A DNA stretch of 35,288 nucleotides, from assembly GCA_020650975.1 (NCBI GenBank), contig JAIPMN010025056.1, forward strand, positions 1-35,288. Direction: 5' to 3'. The DNA comes from Apostichopus californicus (taxonomy: Eukaryota > Echinodermata > Holothuroidea > Aspidochirotida > Stichopodidae). Below are positions 10,644 to 20,619 of this stretch, in pieces. Under the pieces are notes generated by a model. That model had not been told where the DNA came from. It ran no database searches and was given only the letters and a program-made list of their open reading frames with translations. The translations under genes were made by a program, and so were the position numbers. Position 1 is the stretch's first letter, and the number at the start of each line of letters is the position of its first letter.

Positions 10644-11183
10644 AAATCACAGACCTGGCAACTCTCCCGGTTTTACCGGGAGACTCCCGGTTTTTACCCG
10701 AATCTCCCGGTTTCATATTCTATTCTCCCGGTTTTTTAATGTTTCATCACTTGCGACATTTCTGAAAATAGCCAACAATTAGTCCTAATTCCCCACATTA
10801 AAGCTGAACAGGAAAGGCTATTCAGTGTAGTTCGCAAGAACAAGACAGACAGTCGGTCAATTAAAGTCTCAAGCTTGATGGGACTCTATCTAGCATACTA
10901 GCCATGTAGTCACAGTACCCAGAGTCCACTGTTTCAAATGGAAGCCTGTAGAAAGAAACCCTGTAGAAAGCGAAGCGAGCTGTTGTAAACTACAACAAGA
11001 AACACTGATTGGATGATTCTCTCACTGTATTACATAAGTAGACTTACTTATTTAGGTGTATTTATATCATTTCTGTTGAAAATTACCAACCTCCCTATTT
11101 TCCCTTGTTCTCCCTATTTTTTGGCCCTGAGAAATGTTATTCTCCCTATTTTGGGGTCAAACAGGTTGACAGGTCTGAAATCA
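10644..11183. mobile_element. Decayed hAT-like DNA transposon (528 bp plus 6-bp target duplication)
   Basis: Terminal inverted repeats CAGACCTGGCAAC (10650-10662) and GTTGACAGGTCTG (11165-11177) match in 12 of 13 positions. Both are flanked by AAATCA (10644-10649 and 11178-11183). Inside the left end CTCCCGG recurs at 10664, 10684, 10704 and 10725. Near the right end CTCCCTATTTT recurs at 11091, 11110 and 11142. A fragment of hAT transposase C-terminus lies between. The CAG start and the protein relic support hAT. The 6-bp duplication is shorter than the usual 8 bp, so the subgroup is uncertain. It is a dead, internally deleted copy. Confidence 0.75.
10755..10901 (+). pseudogene. hAT transposase C-terminal fragment
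   Basis: This frame reads LVLIPHIKAEQERLFSVVRK followed by NKTDSR. It resembles the C-terminal dimerisation region of hAT transposases, where LPHSNAE(A/V)ERxFS-like sequence and RKNKTD-like sequence recur. The frame stops at 10899-10901, and nothing upstream continues the protein. No catalytic residues are present, so it is only a relic inside the deleted element. Confidence 0.7.
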
Positions 11184-11784
11184 CGTCATGTGTAAATCGA
11201 AAGATTATTACACATCAAAGAGGACTTGATTCTTGAGATTGGTAAGTTACTGAAAATATGAAAGATTTACATACGCAAAACCAAAATAAATAAATAAAAA
11301 TTAACAAATTATCACTATCCATTTTGTTTTTATGTTCACGCTTTCCCTAGTGTAAGATCAAAGTTTGTTGCACCATGGCAGTATAGGTTAACACTTCTAT
11401 GGTCGAGCAATGCACCATGCTCCATTACCGCTATGCGAGCTACAAAATAGAAGAATAACTGGGTGGGTGTCATATCACAGATCTTAGCACCGGCTAAGGA
11501 CCAAATTTATACTGCTGTAGACTAGTATAGGCCTACTACAATGGAGGGCTGCGTCATACTGTTGCAATGTATACTACCGTATCTTTCTCAATCGAGAGAA
11601 AATCGGCGCCTCAAACTAGCCGCCCGATTCGGCGGCTCGAACCGAACGGTGCATCAACTGCATGTCAGAATAACTTGTTTAATTCACATAAGAGATAACT
11701 TGAATTCAGTCAAGATATGTTCATTCATATACTTAGTAAAGATTCCTAAATCCTATTGGTCCATTCAGGTCAGCTGACCGTGGT

Positions 11785-11805
11785 TAATCCTGTGAGTAAC
11801 GCACG
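11785..11805 (+). repeat. Detached copy of the foldback arm core
   Basis: Twenty-one bases containing CTGTGAGTAACGCACG are identical to 12035-12055 in the right arm of the foldback element and lie about 125 bp before its left arm. A weaker copy, GTGAGTAACG, lies at 12402-12411. Confidence 0.8.
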
Positions 11806-11909
11806 GTAAAATTACGGGGCATCACTTTATTAAATCTTTGGTTATATGTAACCAAAAATGTTTTGTTTTATGATTTTTCCCCCACACAAATGGTAGTGTA
11901 TGAATGAAC

Positions 11910-12075
11910 GGGGTTAATCAACGGTCTAGCGTGCGTTACTCACATGATTAATGCACTCCGGGTGTTAATGCTATCGCTGGATGCACTCGGGCTCCACCCT
12001 CGTGCATCGCTTGCATTATCCCCCGATCGTGCATTAATCCTGTGAGTAACGCACGCTAGACCGTTGATTAACCCC
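11910..12075. mobile_element. 166-bp foldback (MITE-like) element
   Basis: The left arm (11910-11956) and right arm (12029-12075) are inverted copies of 47 bp with a single mismatch, starting GGGGTTAATCAACGG and ending CCGTTGATTAACCCC. The 72-bp centre is itself a degraded palindrome (GATGCACTCGGG against CCCTCGTGCATC). The whole could fold into one long hairpin. No coding sequence or clear target duplication is seen. Family unknown. Confidence 0.75.
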
Positions 12076-12331
12076 TTATTTAATCATATATATTTAATGA
12101 TATCTCTAGTTAATTTAAAAGCATATTTCATTCAATTATACAAAGTTATCTCTAATTTATAGTCGATTAAAAGATATCACTATTTCATTTAAAAATATTC
12201 CTTATAAATTAAGGATATCTTTAGATATTTATATATATAGACCGTGTGATTTAAACCCAAACTGACTTGCCATACTGCATAATAATTTGTATCCGCTTTT
12301 CATATGAACTTCGCTTGTTACTTGAGTTAGT

Positions 12332-12359
12332 ACCAGAGCCGTCTCTATAAGGCTCTGGT
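12332..12359. repeat. 9-bp hairpin
   Basis: ACCAGAGCC (12332-12340) and GGCTCTGGT (12351-12359) form a perfect 9-bp inverted repeat around a 10-base loop. No function is evident. Confidence 0.6.
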
Positions 12360-13657
12360 TAGTACTTAAATAATTGAGGGCAGCAAGCATTTCCTCTGTG
12401 TTGTGAGTAACGTACATTCACAGAACACGGAAATTCATCACATAGAAGCTACTTCGAAAGACAGCTGACAACGGTACGCTTTGCAGCGAATTGAAAGTCA
12501 TACGCGCCATCTTGCTACACCCAAGACACGGACTCGTGAAAAAGTGTTTCTACGAAATCCTGATCTCATCTAACATCGTTCATTTTCACACATGGTAGAA
12601 ACACTTGATGCACCAGATTAAAAAGAATTTGGTGGCAAAAATACTAGTTGAAATTAATACAATTTACGGCTATTTAGCTGTGGCTTGACAGTTGTTCTTA
12701 TTTGTTGAAGAAAAATGTTCTACAAGTCGTTCCCAAATGTTTTACCATCTCCTGTTAGGCCCTCTGAAAGGAGAGATGACCCAGCCCGGCTACGTGACTG
12801 CTGGGGATAGGTTAACATTCAGATGGAGCCATAGGCCTATAGCCCCCTTAGACAAATGCTCAATGAATGATAAAGACTGATATACAATGCAAGTCAGTTG
12901 AGGTCAAGCACTTTCTTGCACTTTTTTATGGCGGCAATTTAAGTGTACAGAAAAAGTTGTATTATTTAACTTTAATGTACCTAGTTATAGTAACGTAACA
13001 ACCAAGATGTAGTTACTGATGCAGGTGCTTGTAAAATAGGTCGATACTATAGAACCCTTAGTACTTCCATTTCTATGGTTCCATATCGCATCTGCAAAAC
13101 TTCCAAAAAATAATATAATTGCATTGTAATATCATGACTACTTTCAATGGACGTTTCATATTGTCTGAGTGGAAACATGTATGTACATACTAGTAACAAA
13201 AAAAAACCAACATGTAAGAAACTAAAGCAAACCCCACTAAAAGAAACCAACTACCCCAACCCATCCGTGCACCACCTCCATAAAATGGTGATAGAAAAAT
13301 AATAACAATTGAAGGAAAACAAATTCAGAACTTCTTACAATATGGCAAATTTATTGGGCACTTCATTGCCTAATGTTTAGACTCTACGTCAAAAGTAGTG
13401 TAGATTGACGCTTTTGTTTGGGTGAGAATGTCCATCTGCAATTTGCTGCAAGCGACAAGCCGGATATTGCTTCTATATGTTCGTGACTGCTGCATAGAAA
13501 TTTTCTATGGACTGCTGTTATAGCCTGCTACTAATGGATGCTAGCTTCCAATCCAACATGCGGAAACTGGAAAGTGATGTCGTTCTTGAAGCAATAGTTC
13601 TGTGGTTACATCGGGCGTTTCTGTAACAGTCAGTCAGCACTAGAATTGTCTCACAAC

Positions 13658-13660
13658 ATG
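13658..13660 (+). CDS. ARPC4: ARPC4 coding exon 1 (ATG only)
   Basis: The coding part of this exon is only the start codon, in ACAACATG followed by donor GTAAGA at 13661. The exon's 5' UTR extends upstream by an unknown amount. Joined to exon 2 it reads ATG-GCA-GCG-ACA, the expected N-terminus. Confidence 0.85.
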
Positions 13661-16600
13661 GTAAGATTAACTTTGATATGGAGAATATTGTTTGACTTAA
13701 TATGATTCTTTTAATTCAATTAGTTTTACAAACTCCACTTCAAAAAGAAGGATCTTAAGTTTTCACATCTAATCCAATATAAAGAAGTTGAAGCTACTTC
13801 CTGGTTCAGATCACTGTGAACGTGAAGTTCGTTAGGCTATGCAACTTTGTACAAAGCCTAGGCCTAGCCTAAGTTAGGCCTATTGTACTAGCAACTGTGG
13901 TATAGCCTGGTAACACAGGCGAGTAGATAATGCGAACCGACAATGTTTCTTGCACAAAATCAGGAAGAAATATGCATATCCTTACCAATTGACAACAGTT
14001 TGATAACAATAATATTTCTTGAAATTTCGATCAAACCAAAGTAGGCTATAGCAAAACCACAACTAGGCCTAGCTTAAGCCCCTCGTCATAGTCTGACATA
14101 TAGAGATAGTACTACGAACTGTTGAAGCTGCTGAATGGTTGTCAAAAAGCCTAAAATAATTCACAAACAATTTCAACAGTGAAATAAGAAACTGTTCAAT
14201 TCTTACTTGTGATCAAAATGATGTAGCCTATGGCACATTAAATCCAACTGCAGGTGACTAATTCTCCCCAAAAATGAATGAAAATAAGTTAAGCAACATT
14301 AAGTTACACGGAAGAAGGTGTGTCTTTGCCAAACTTTAAAGCGATTCACCAATTTAAACTGGCAATAGGGCTAACAAGAAATTTACCTATGGGCTGAAGA
14401 CGATGGAAGGTACCATTGTTATACACTAGGGTCTCAAAGACTTTTCAGAGAGAAATGACATATGTTTAGTCGTGTTCTCTTAGCACTAGATCTGTGATGA
14501 AGCTGTATTCTTTTTCAACTTACACAGGCAGCGACATTACGACCTTACTTAGATGCCGTCAGGGCTACCTTGAGTGCTGCCATGTGCATAGAGAATTTTT
14601 CATCACAAAATGTTGAAAGACACAACAAACCAGAAGTGGAAGTTAGGTAAGTACAAACCACTCATTTTATTTAGTTAAGACATTTATAACATCCAGCTCA
14701 CGACGAGGAATCGTAAGCCTTTGGTTTGCTTACCGGTGTGTAGTGTGTGGACAACATCTCCATGGCTCCATAGCAAAACACATTGTTGTTCCAGTTTCTC
14801 ACAGCATCAGATTGAAGGTGGCACAAAAAACAACAATCACATTGGCTTTATTTTTTTGAAATCCTTCCCTTTATATAGCTTAAGAATGGAAAAAGGAAAT
14901 GCTAGCATACAGCTGTACCCTGGTTTTGTACACAATAAAGTTTATTTGTTGTCTTACATATTTTTATACTTTGCTGTTGTTATGAAGATACAAGCCCCAT
15001 CATTATGATTATCCTAGATGATTGAGATGCCAAGAACCCCCCCCCCCACCCCATCGTACAGGAAGCCAGTTTTCCCCCACACCCCATAGTGCTGAAACCA
15101 GCTAGTATCATTGCTTATAATTCAAGCCTGGCAATTAGAAGTTTCTTAAGTATATTAATATTGCAGAGTCAGCAGGAAGTGCAATGTTCTACTTTCCTTT
15201 TGTCTTTACTTGTTCATATTTTCATGTTGTTTTAAAGTGAAAATTGCTGTTACTGAATTTTTTTCAGTATCGAACTGTCAATGTTAGCTGTGGCTAACAT
15301 CCGAGATTGAGCTAGATACATTTGCAAAACATTTTTCATAACAGAAAATTGATAATAAAAGAAATGCACGAGTAAAGAAGGTTAAAAGCATCCATGGTAA
15401 CTGTTAACTTGGTTAATGTCTTTGGTCTTGCATACATGCACAGAAAAGAGGCAAACCTTGGTATCAATTATCAAATAGATTTTGATATAAAGCTGTTTTG
15501 GGGAGGTGTTTTAATATCAGTTACATTTTATTAGTCATAATTAAAATATTACATTGGGTTGATATGTCTCCTTGTTACTGATTATGTTCATTATTCATCG
15601 CACTATATATTTGAAATAGATGAGCTCTTGCTTTTCTGCTAGGTCACACATCAGGAAATGGTTAGATTAAGTTTATGATATTCTAGTATTCTGATATTAA
15701 ATATGGTTTTCTCGAATCTTCTCGGACACAGGAGTAGCAAGGAACTGTTGTTAAAACCGGTCATCATCAGCCGAAGTGAGAGGGAGAAGGTCCTTATAGA
15801 AAGCTCTATTAACTCCATAAGAATAAGCATATCCATTAAACAGGTATGTTCTCTCTAAAAATTTACCTCTTTCTTTAACAATAAAAGAGTAAACATGATC
15901 ATGTTTTTTTCTTAAAAGATCCTTTAATGGTAATAGTTGCCATTAGGATATTTTTTTCAGTTGGGTTGGGGAGGGGAGGGGAGTTAAACAATTTTCAGAA
16001 AACAGTGAGTAAACAGATGGGAAAATCATGCATATCAGAGATCACTCATAAACTCAAGGTTAGTTGAACTGTTGGTGAGGAATTCAATAACATTTTATAG
16101 CTCCCATGTGAATTGTGGAATTTAGCTATAGTTAAAAGTGTGAACATTATACCTATGCTGGACCATTCTGAGTGTTGAGGAATGTTCTGTTGCAACTTCC
16201 TGGAAGATTTTATGCCATTGATTCTTCTAATTGGTCTAAGTTGTAAAAATGTTGTTTAAATTATTAAAATTGATGGAAATGTTTCAACTCAGAATTTTCA
16301 TGTCACTGTTGAAACTGTTTCATTAATTAATTACTTTTAATTAATTTTTTTACATTTGTAAACAGGTTGATGAAATTGAGAAGATTCTTTGTCACAAGTT
16401 CATGCGCTTCATGATGCTCAGAGCTGACAACTTCTTTATCTTACGAAGGAAACCAGTCGAGGTAAGTCACCAGCTGTGTCATGGTTTAATTGTTTTTGGA
16501 GACAATTTTTTCTAACTGAACCATCTCACAACATTACAAGACCCCAATATCACCACTATTTTAACTCCATAAAGTCCCCAATACTTGCAACTTTATATGC

Positions 16601-19600
16601 AGAAATAAACTCAAAAAATCTCTGAAATCTGAAGGTTACCAAAAGTAATATTTCTGGATCTTTCATCGCGAGAAGATGATTCTAAGGGAAGCCTCACATC
16701 GACGCACTTGAATCCGTGCCTTGCGTTAATTGTTTATCCTTGAAATGAGCGTAGCAAGAGGTCGATAACGAGTCACGCTTTGCTGTACACAGGTCCGAAA
16801 ATTCCCTAGGCTAGCTGCAGCTACATTCACTATCTGTAAACCGAAAAATGGGCCTACTCTTTTGTTCACAGTTCTATCGTAGCACTGCAAACATTCTAGT
16901 CAACTTCCCAGTTTTCGCTTAAGTGAAAAGCTCCCAATGCTTACAGAGGAAGTTTCACCGTACAACCTAACGTGAACATTTTTTTACTTCAAACTCAGGA
17001 AGTTGAATGCAAGTTTTGTTAACACAATTATGACAATAATAAAAAGGTACAGAAAAAAAGGTACATTCACATCAGTAAAAATCATTTTAAGAGCAAAAGT
17101 TAATGAGCACTTTCTGATTTTGTTCAATGTTTACATTGCCAGCTAAATTGCTATATAATACCAGATCTGCGAAAGTTTTAGTTCACACGTTTGCCAACGG
17201 ACAGATGCGTTTTAACGCCGTCACCAAATTCAGCACGGCCCCCAAATCTGCTAGAAAGTCAAAAATGGTCATTGATTCTATGTTTCCAACATGCATTTTC
17301 TTTCTCAATGACTGTGAATCATTTGCATGGCCAGAACCTCAACAGAAGTACTTTTAAGAACGCATGCTAAAATTTTAATTCCTATTGATATGTATCTGTT
17401 TGGTTAATATGTCAGTGAATTTACAGGCAATTCAAAGAAGTAAATGAAGATTCAGAAAATAGATATCATGTACTGATCATGTGATTAATGAACTGCAATA
17501 AATCATGTGCGCCTGCCATATTAGGTCATGTCATGCTGACCAATCACAACGCAAGAATCATTGAGATATGCAAGGCATTTACGACTTAAAGGAATGTAGT
17601 AAACAATTGTTAGTTTTCCACCAGCACAAACACCCAACATAGCACATAGAACATTAAAATAAAGTTAAATTTCATAAAAAAACTTTCTACAGATATCATT
17701 CCGGCCAGCATAATACAAGCCATGCAATTAAGCAAGGAGGAAGCGTTTCCACGTACATCGTGGCCAATGAAAGTAACTCGCGATAGCTTCCGCGACCTAA
17801 GGGGCCCGCAATGCTCGATGGGAGTAAATGTAGAGTGATCAGGTGCATACGTCCAAAGTCCAGAGCTTTTTATACCAATCAAGTTAACCAAACCTCAACA
17901 ATCATTGCTGTTATAATTGCAGTCACAACACTGGCTGTGGTTGTAATACTCCTCAAGAAGATGGAAGCCTTCAGACCATTGGAAATAATGTCCATTACTA
18001 ATGATTCCTGTTTCAAAATGTTACTAGGTGCAGGTTTACTGGAAGGGGGGGGGGGACTTACTACTGTACCACTCAAGTAATTCAAGTTATTCTTGATAAC
18101 TGTGTTTGGATTCAATGCACTTCCTGCTCCTACATTGGACACTTAATGGTCCATGACTGAGGTTGATCATACTATCAGCTTTGACTGCTGCATTCTGGTA
18201 TACTGCCATCATTTACCAGAGAGACAGTCATTGTAACTTATCTTGCTGTCCCCAAAGTCCTGTGCCAGCAACTTTGATTCGAGTTCTTTTGAAATAATGC
18301 CATTTTGCTCTAGTGTATCGTTGTGCAGGATCTACCAGTACAGAACTTATAACAGTTATGTATGAGAGAACTTAAAGAGGGTGTATATCCCCCCCCGTGT
18401 ATTCCCCCCCCCCCTCTTCAGTCCTTAGTCTTTGGGAAGGTTTGCATCCTGTGTTTTATGATATGGAAATTGTCCTCTTTCTCTTTTTCCTTTTTGTGTG
18501 GCTTTTAAGTGTTGGCAACGACTATGTATGATGTTAATTTGCTCTGTTTAAATGTGTTGCAAATGATTGTGTACGGTACTTATTATGAAGAACAATAGTG
18601 CAATAAGATGAATGATGTATAACTTTACCAAAGCATCATAGAAAGAGGTAGAAAATACCAGGTAACGACGAAAAGTTAACGAAAATGGATGTGGAGGATG
18701 AGAACAAAGAAGCTTCTGATAAATATTTGAAGAAACATGAATCTTTTTAGAAGAATGAAAATCAGTCACTAAGACAGAAAAATTGCCAAGTGACCAAAAG
18801 TGGACCAGTCGTCTTTTCGTCTACTTCTATTCCATCCAGTTATCGTTATCTGTTTTGATTGTTTTTTCGTCTCGTCTCTATGCAGGGCTACGATATCAGT
18901 TTTCTAGTCACCAACTTCCACACAGAGCAGATGTTCAAACACAAATTAGTCGACTTCATCATCACGTTCATGGAAGAAATCGACAAGGAAATCAGTGAAA
19001 TGAAACTCAGCGTTAATTCCAGGGCACGAATCGTAGCCGAAGAATTCCTGAAAAAGGTAAGCGGCACTTTAAATCATCCCCAGGGCTTTAGTTTGCAACT
19101 TTTTGATTTGTGTACTACAGTTAATGTAACAGTGATAGTGTGGCGGTCACAATTATTCCCAGGGCTCATATCATAGCCAAAGAATTCATGAAAATGGTAA
19201 GCGGCACTTTAAATCGTCCTCAGGGATTTAGTTTGAAACTTTTGATATGTATACTTACAGTTTAATGAAACAGTGATAGTGTGGTGGTCACAATTATTCC
19301 CCGAATGGAAAAATCATGTAGTTGCGATCGCTTGGGTTGTAGTGTGGTTGTCTTGACTTGAAATTGCAAACTTCCTTGACTTCAAGCCTAAGTTGTTAAT
19401 GAAAATGAAAATAAGTTAGTTGCATAGATATAAAGCGAAATCCACATCACTTTATTTCCATAATTGGTTATACTCAACTTTAAAATTGTGTTAGTTTCAT
19501 TGCTTTGAAGTGCTTAGGTGAACTTGTAAGTAAAGTTAGTCTCACAGACTTTAAGCAACTAAGTCACTTTTACTGAAGTTTTAATTTCATTAGTTTTTGT

Positions 19601-20145
19601 TTAAGGCTAAAGTAATTAGCTTAACATGAAACTTGTCTAAACAGACGGGAATATAAGAGACTTTGATTTACATGATACTAGGTTATTTACACACAAAGAG
19701 AGAGATACAGAAATTACATTTTATTTTTTTAATTTTGATATTTGATTATAGTGTCTACAGAGAGTAAAGTATTCACTGGTCTTGTTTACATCCCTTCCAA
19801 TCTTATTGAGTCATCAGAACCCTAATGCTCTAAAGAATGTGTTTACTTCTGGGCGACCCCCCAAAAATAGTAGCTCGTTAATTACGGACAAAAAAAACAA
19901 CCCGCCAGCACTTGCCTATTTCATGCCACAAACAATTTCGTAGCTCGATTTATTAAGTGAGAGATGCTGAAAACCATTAATCTGTAAACGTCCCAAACAT
20001 TGCAGAATTCATCACATTGACATCTTATCACATAAGCTAAAGATGAGGACTAGGATTTATTTTCCTTTGCATTTTTCAAAAGTAATATTTAGTAATCTTC
20101 TTTTTTGCTCTCATTCCCTCTCTCTCTTCTCATCTGCAGTTTTAG
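13658..20145 (+). CDS. ARPC4: Actin-related protein 2/3 complex subunit 4 (p20-ARC), 6 coding exons
   Basis: Joining 13658-13660, 14528-14646, 15732-15843, 16366-16461, 18886-19056 and 20140-20145 gives 507 nt: 168 residues plus stop, the usual length of animal ARPC4. The protein begins [19 protein letters not shown], includes [37 protein letters not shown] and [16 protein letters not shown], and ends EEFLKKF. It is nearly collinear with vertebrate ARPC4. In the Arp2/3 complex ARPC4 pairs with ARPC2 to form the core that holds Arp2 and Arp3 and contacts the mother filament during branched actin nucleation in the cytoplasm. All introns are GT-AG with agreeing phases. The start has A at -3 and G at +4 after splicing. 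Broad expression is expected from its role. Intron 5 begins with a duplicated copy of the exon-5 end. Confidence 0.98.
14064..14071. repeat. TAGGCCTA octamer, one of eight in the window
   Basis: The palindrome TAGGCCTA occurs at 11528, 12832, 13859, 13875, 14064, 27492, 30001 and 31467, all in non-coding DNA. Three of these lie close together in ARPC4 intron 1. Confidence 0.9.
14528..14646 (+). CDS. ARPC4: ARPC4 coding exon 2
   Basis: Encodes residues 2-40 and two bases of codon 41, from [11 protein letters not shown] to KPEVEV. The acceptor TTACACAG ends at 14527 and the donor is GTAAGT at 14647, phase 2. Confidence 0.97.
14647..15731 (+). other. ARPC4 intron 2
   Basis: A 1085-bp intron. 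It contains an 11-base C run (15037-15047) and no recognisable gene or mobile element. Open frames inside it lack any family signature. Confidence 0.7.
15732..15843 (+). CDS. ARPC4: ARPC4 coding exon 3
   Basis: Completes Arg41 and encodes [20 protein letters not shown] through SISIKQ. The acceptor GGACACAG ends at 15731 and the donor is GTATGT at 15844, phase 0. Confidence 0.97.
16366..16461 (+). CDS. ARPC4: ARPC4 coding exon 4
   Basis: Encodes [20 protein letters not shown] and on to RRKPVE, 32 residues. The acceptor TAAACAG ends at 16365 and the donor is GTAAGT at 16462, phase 0. Confidence 0.97.
16462..18885 (+). other. ARPC4 intron 4
   Basis: At 2424 bp this is the longest ARPC4 intron. 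It holds an 11-base G run (18045-18055) and C runs at 18389-18396 and 18404-18414. The segment 16680-17350 is richer in GC than its surroundings and may be inserted DNA, but I find no termini. No gene is supported here. Confidence 0.6.
18886..19056 (+). CDS. ARPC4: ARPC4 coding exon 5
   Basis: Encodes 57 residues from [16 protein letters not shown] to [12 protein letters not shown]. The acceptor TCTATGCAG ends at 18885 and the donor is GTAAGC at 19057, phase 0. The last 36 bases and the first 104 of the intron are tandemly duplicated just downstream. Confidence 0.97.
19021..19302. repeat. 140-bp tandem duplication spanning the exon 5/intron 5 junction
   Basis: Unit 1 (19021-19160) covers the last 36 bases of exon 5, the donor and 104 bases of intron. 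Unit 2 (19161-19302) repeats it with about 18 differences by eye. The second copy keeps an open frame where [12 protein letters not shown] has become [12 protein letters not shown], and keeps the donor GTAAGCGGCAC intact at 19197. Five of the twelve residues differ, so it does not look conserved as coding sequence. Confidence 0.93.
20140..20145 (+). CDS. ARPC4: ARPC4 coding exon 6 (Phe-stop)
   Basis: Only TTT TAG is coding, completing the expected C-terminal Phe. The acceptor is CTCTTCTCATCTGCAG with a strong pyrimidine tract, ending at 20139. The rest of the exon is 3' UTR. Confidence 0.92.
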   Translation, partial: F

Positions 20146-20590
20146 CCCTACCTGACCAGTCACATATGCCTAGGTGCCTGCATAACTTCCATGAGCCCTC
20201 CCAGGAGTGGATAGCTGAAGAGAAGGTTTCATGCAAAGCGGTAGTTAAGTTTCTATCTTTTTTTTTTTACTATAGAATCATCCAAAAACTTAGTTTATAT
20301 ATTATATCATCCTTACACTAGCGGTGGAGACAGAAAAACTCAACAAGACCAGGCTAACGGGGACAGTCCGATAAAGAATGCCCTGCGTCATGTTTAGATG
20401 AAGCGTCTCAGAGAAAGCGAACTGGCAGAAAGTTTTCCCCCGACAAAATGACTGCAGAGTGAAAACGAATGTCAGTTCCTGTAAGTCATGGTGACATGAA
20501 AATGTCTATTGAAATGTAAATCCCGTCAGAGGAAAAACGGTGAAGTTTTGCAACTCTGTATAAACCAGAGAGGAAATGTAGTACAATAAA
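20146..20590 (+). other. ARPC4 3' UTR
   Basis: Non-coding sequence from the stop codon to the first good polyadenylation signal. Extent is inferred from that signal alone. Confidence 0.65.
20585..20590 (+). promoter_or_regulatory. ARPC4 polyadenylation signal
   Basis: AATAAA lies 440 bases after the stop codon, followed by an AT-rich stretch with T runs. Cleavage is expected 10-30 bases downstream. Confidence 0.65.
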
Positions 20591-20619
20591 GAACGACAAC
20601 TGTAAATATTTAATTCTTC

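Larger units (their letters stand above)
11184..13657. other. Intergenic DNA and upstream region of ARPC4
   Basis: No supported gene. It contains the foldback element and related motifs listed separately, a small hairpin at 12332-12359, and TAGGCCTA at 11528 and 12832. The last few hundred bases must include the ARPC4 promoter and 5' UTR, but no TATA box or start site can be fixed. Confidence 0.5.

Noticed and set aside
17127-17357. Open frame within ARPC4 intron 4
   Set aside because: No similarity that I can recognise. It lies inside a well-defined intron and lacks splice partners.
19161-19196. A functional duplicate exon of ARPC4 in intron 5
   Set aside because: Five of twelve residues differ from the otherwise highly conserved C-terminus. 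Using CCCAG as acceptor puts the copy in the wrong frame relative to exon 5.
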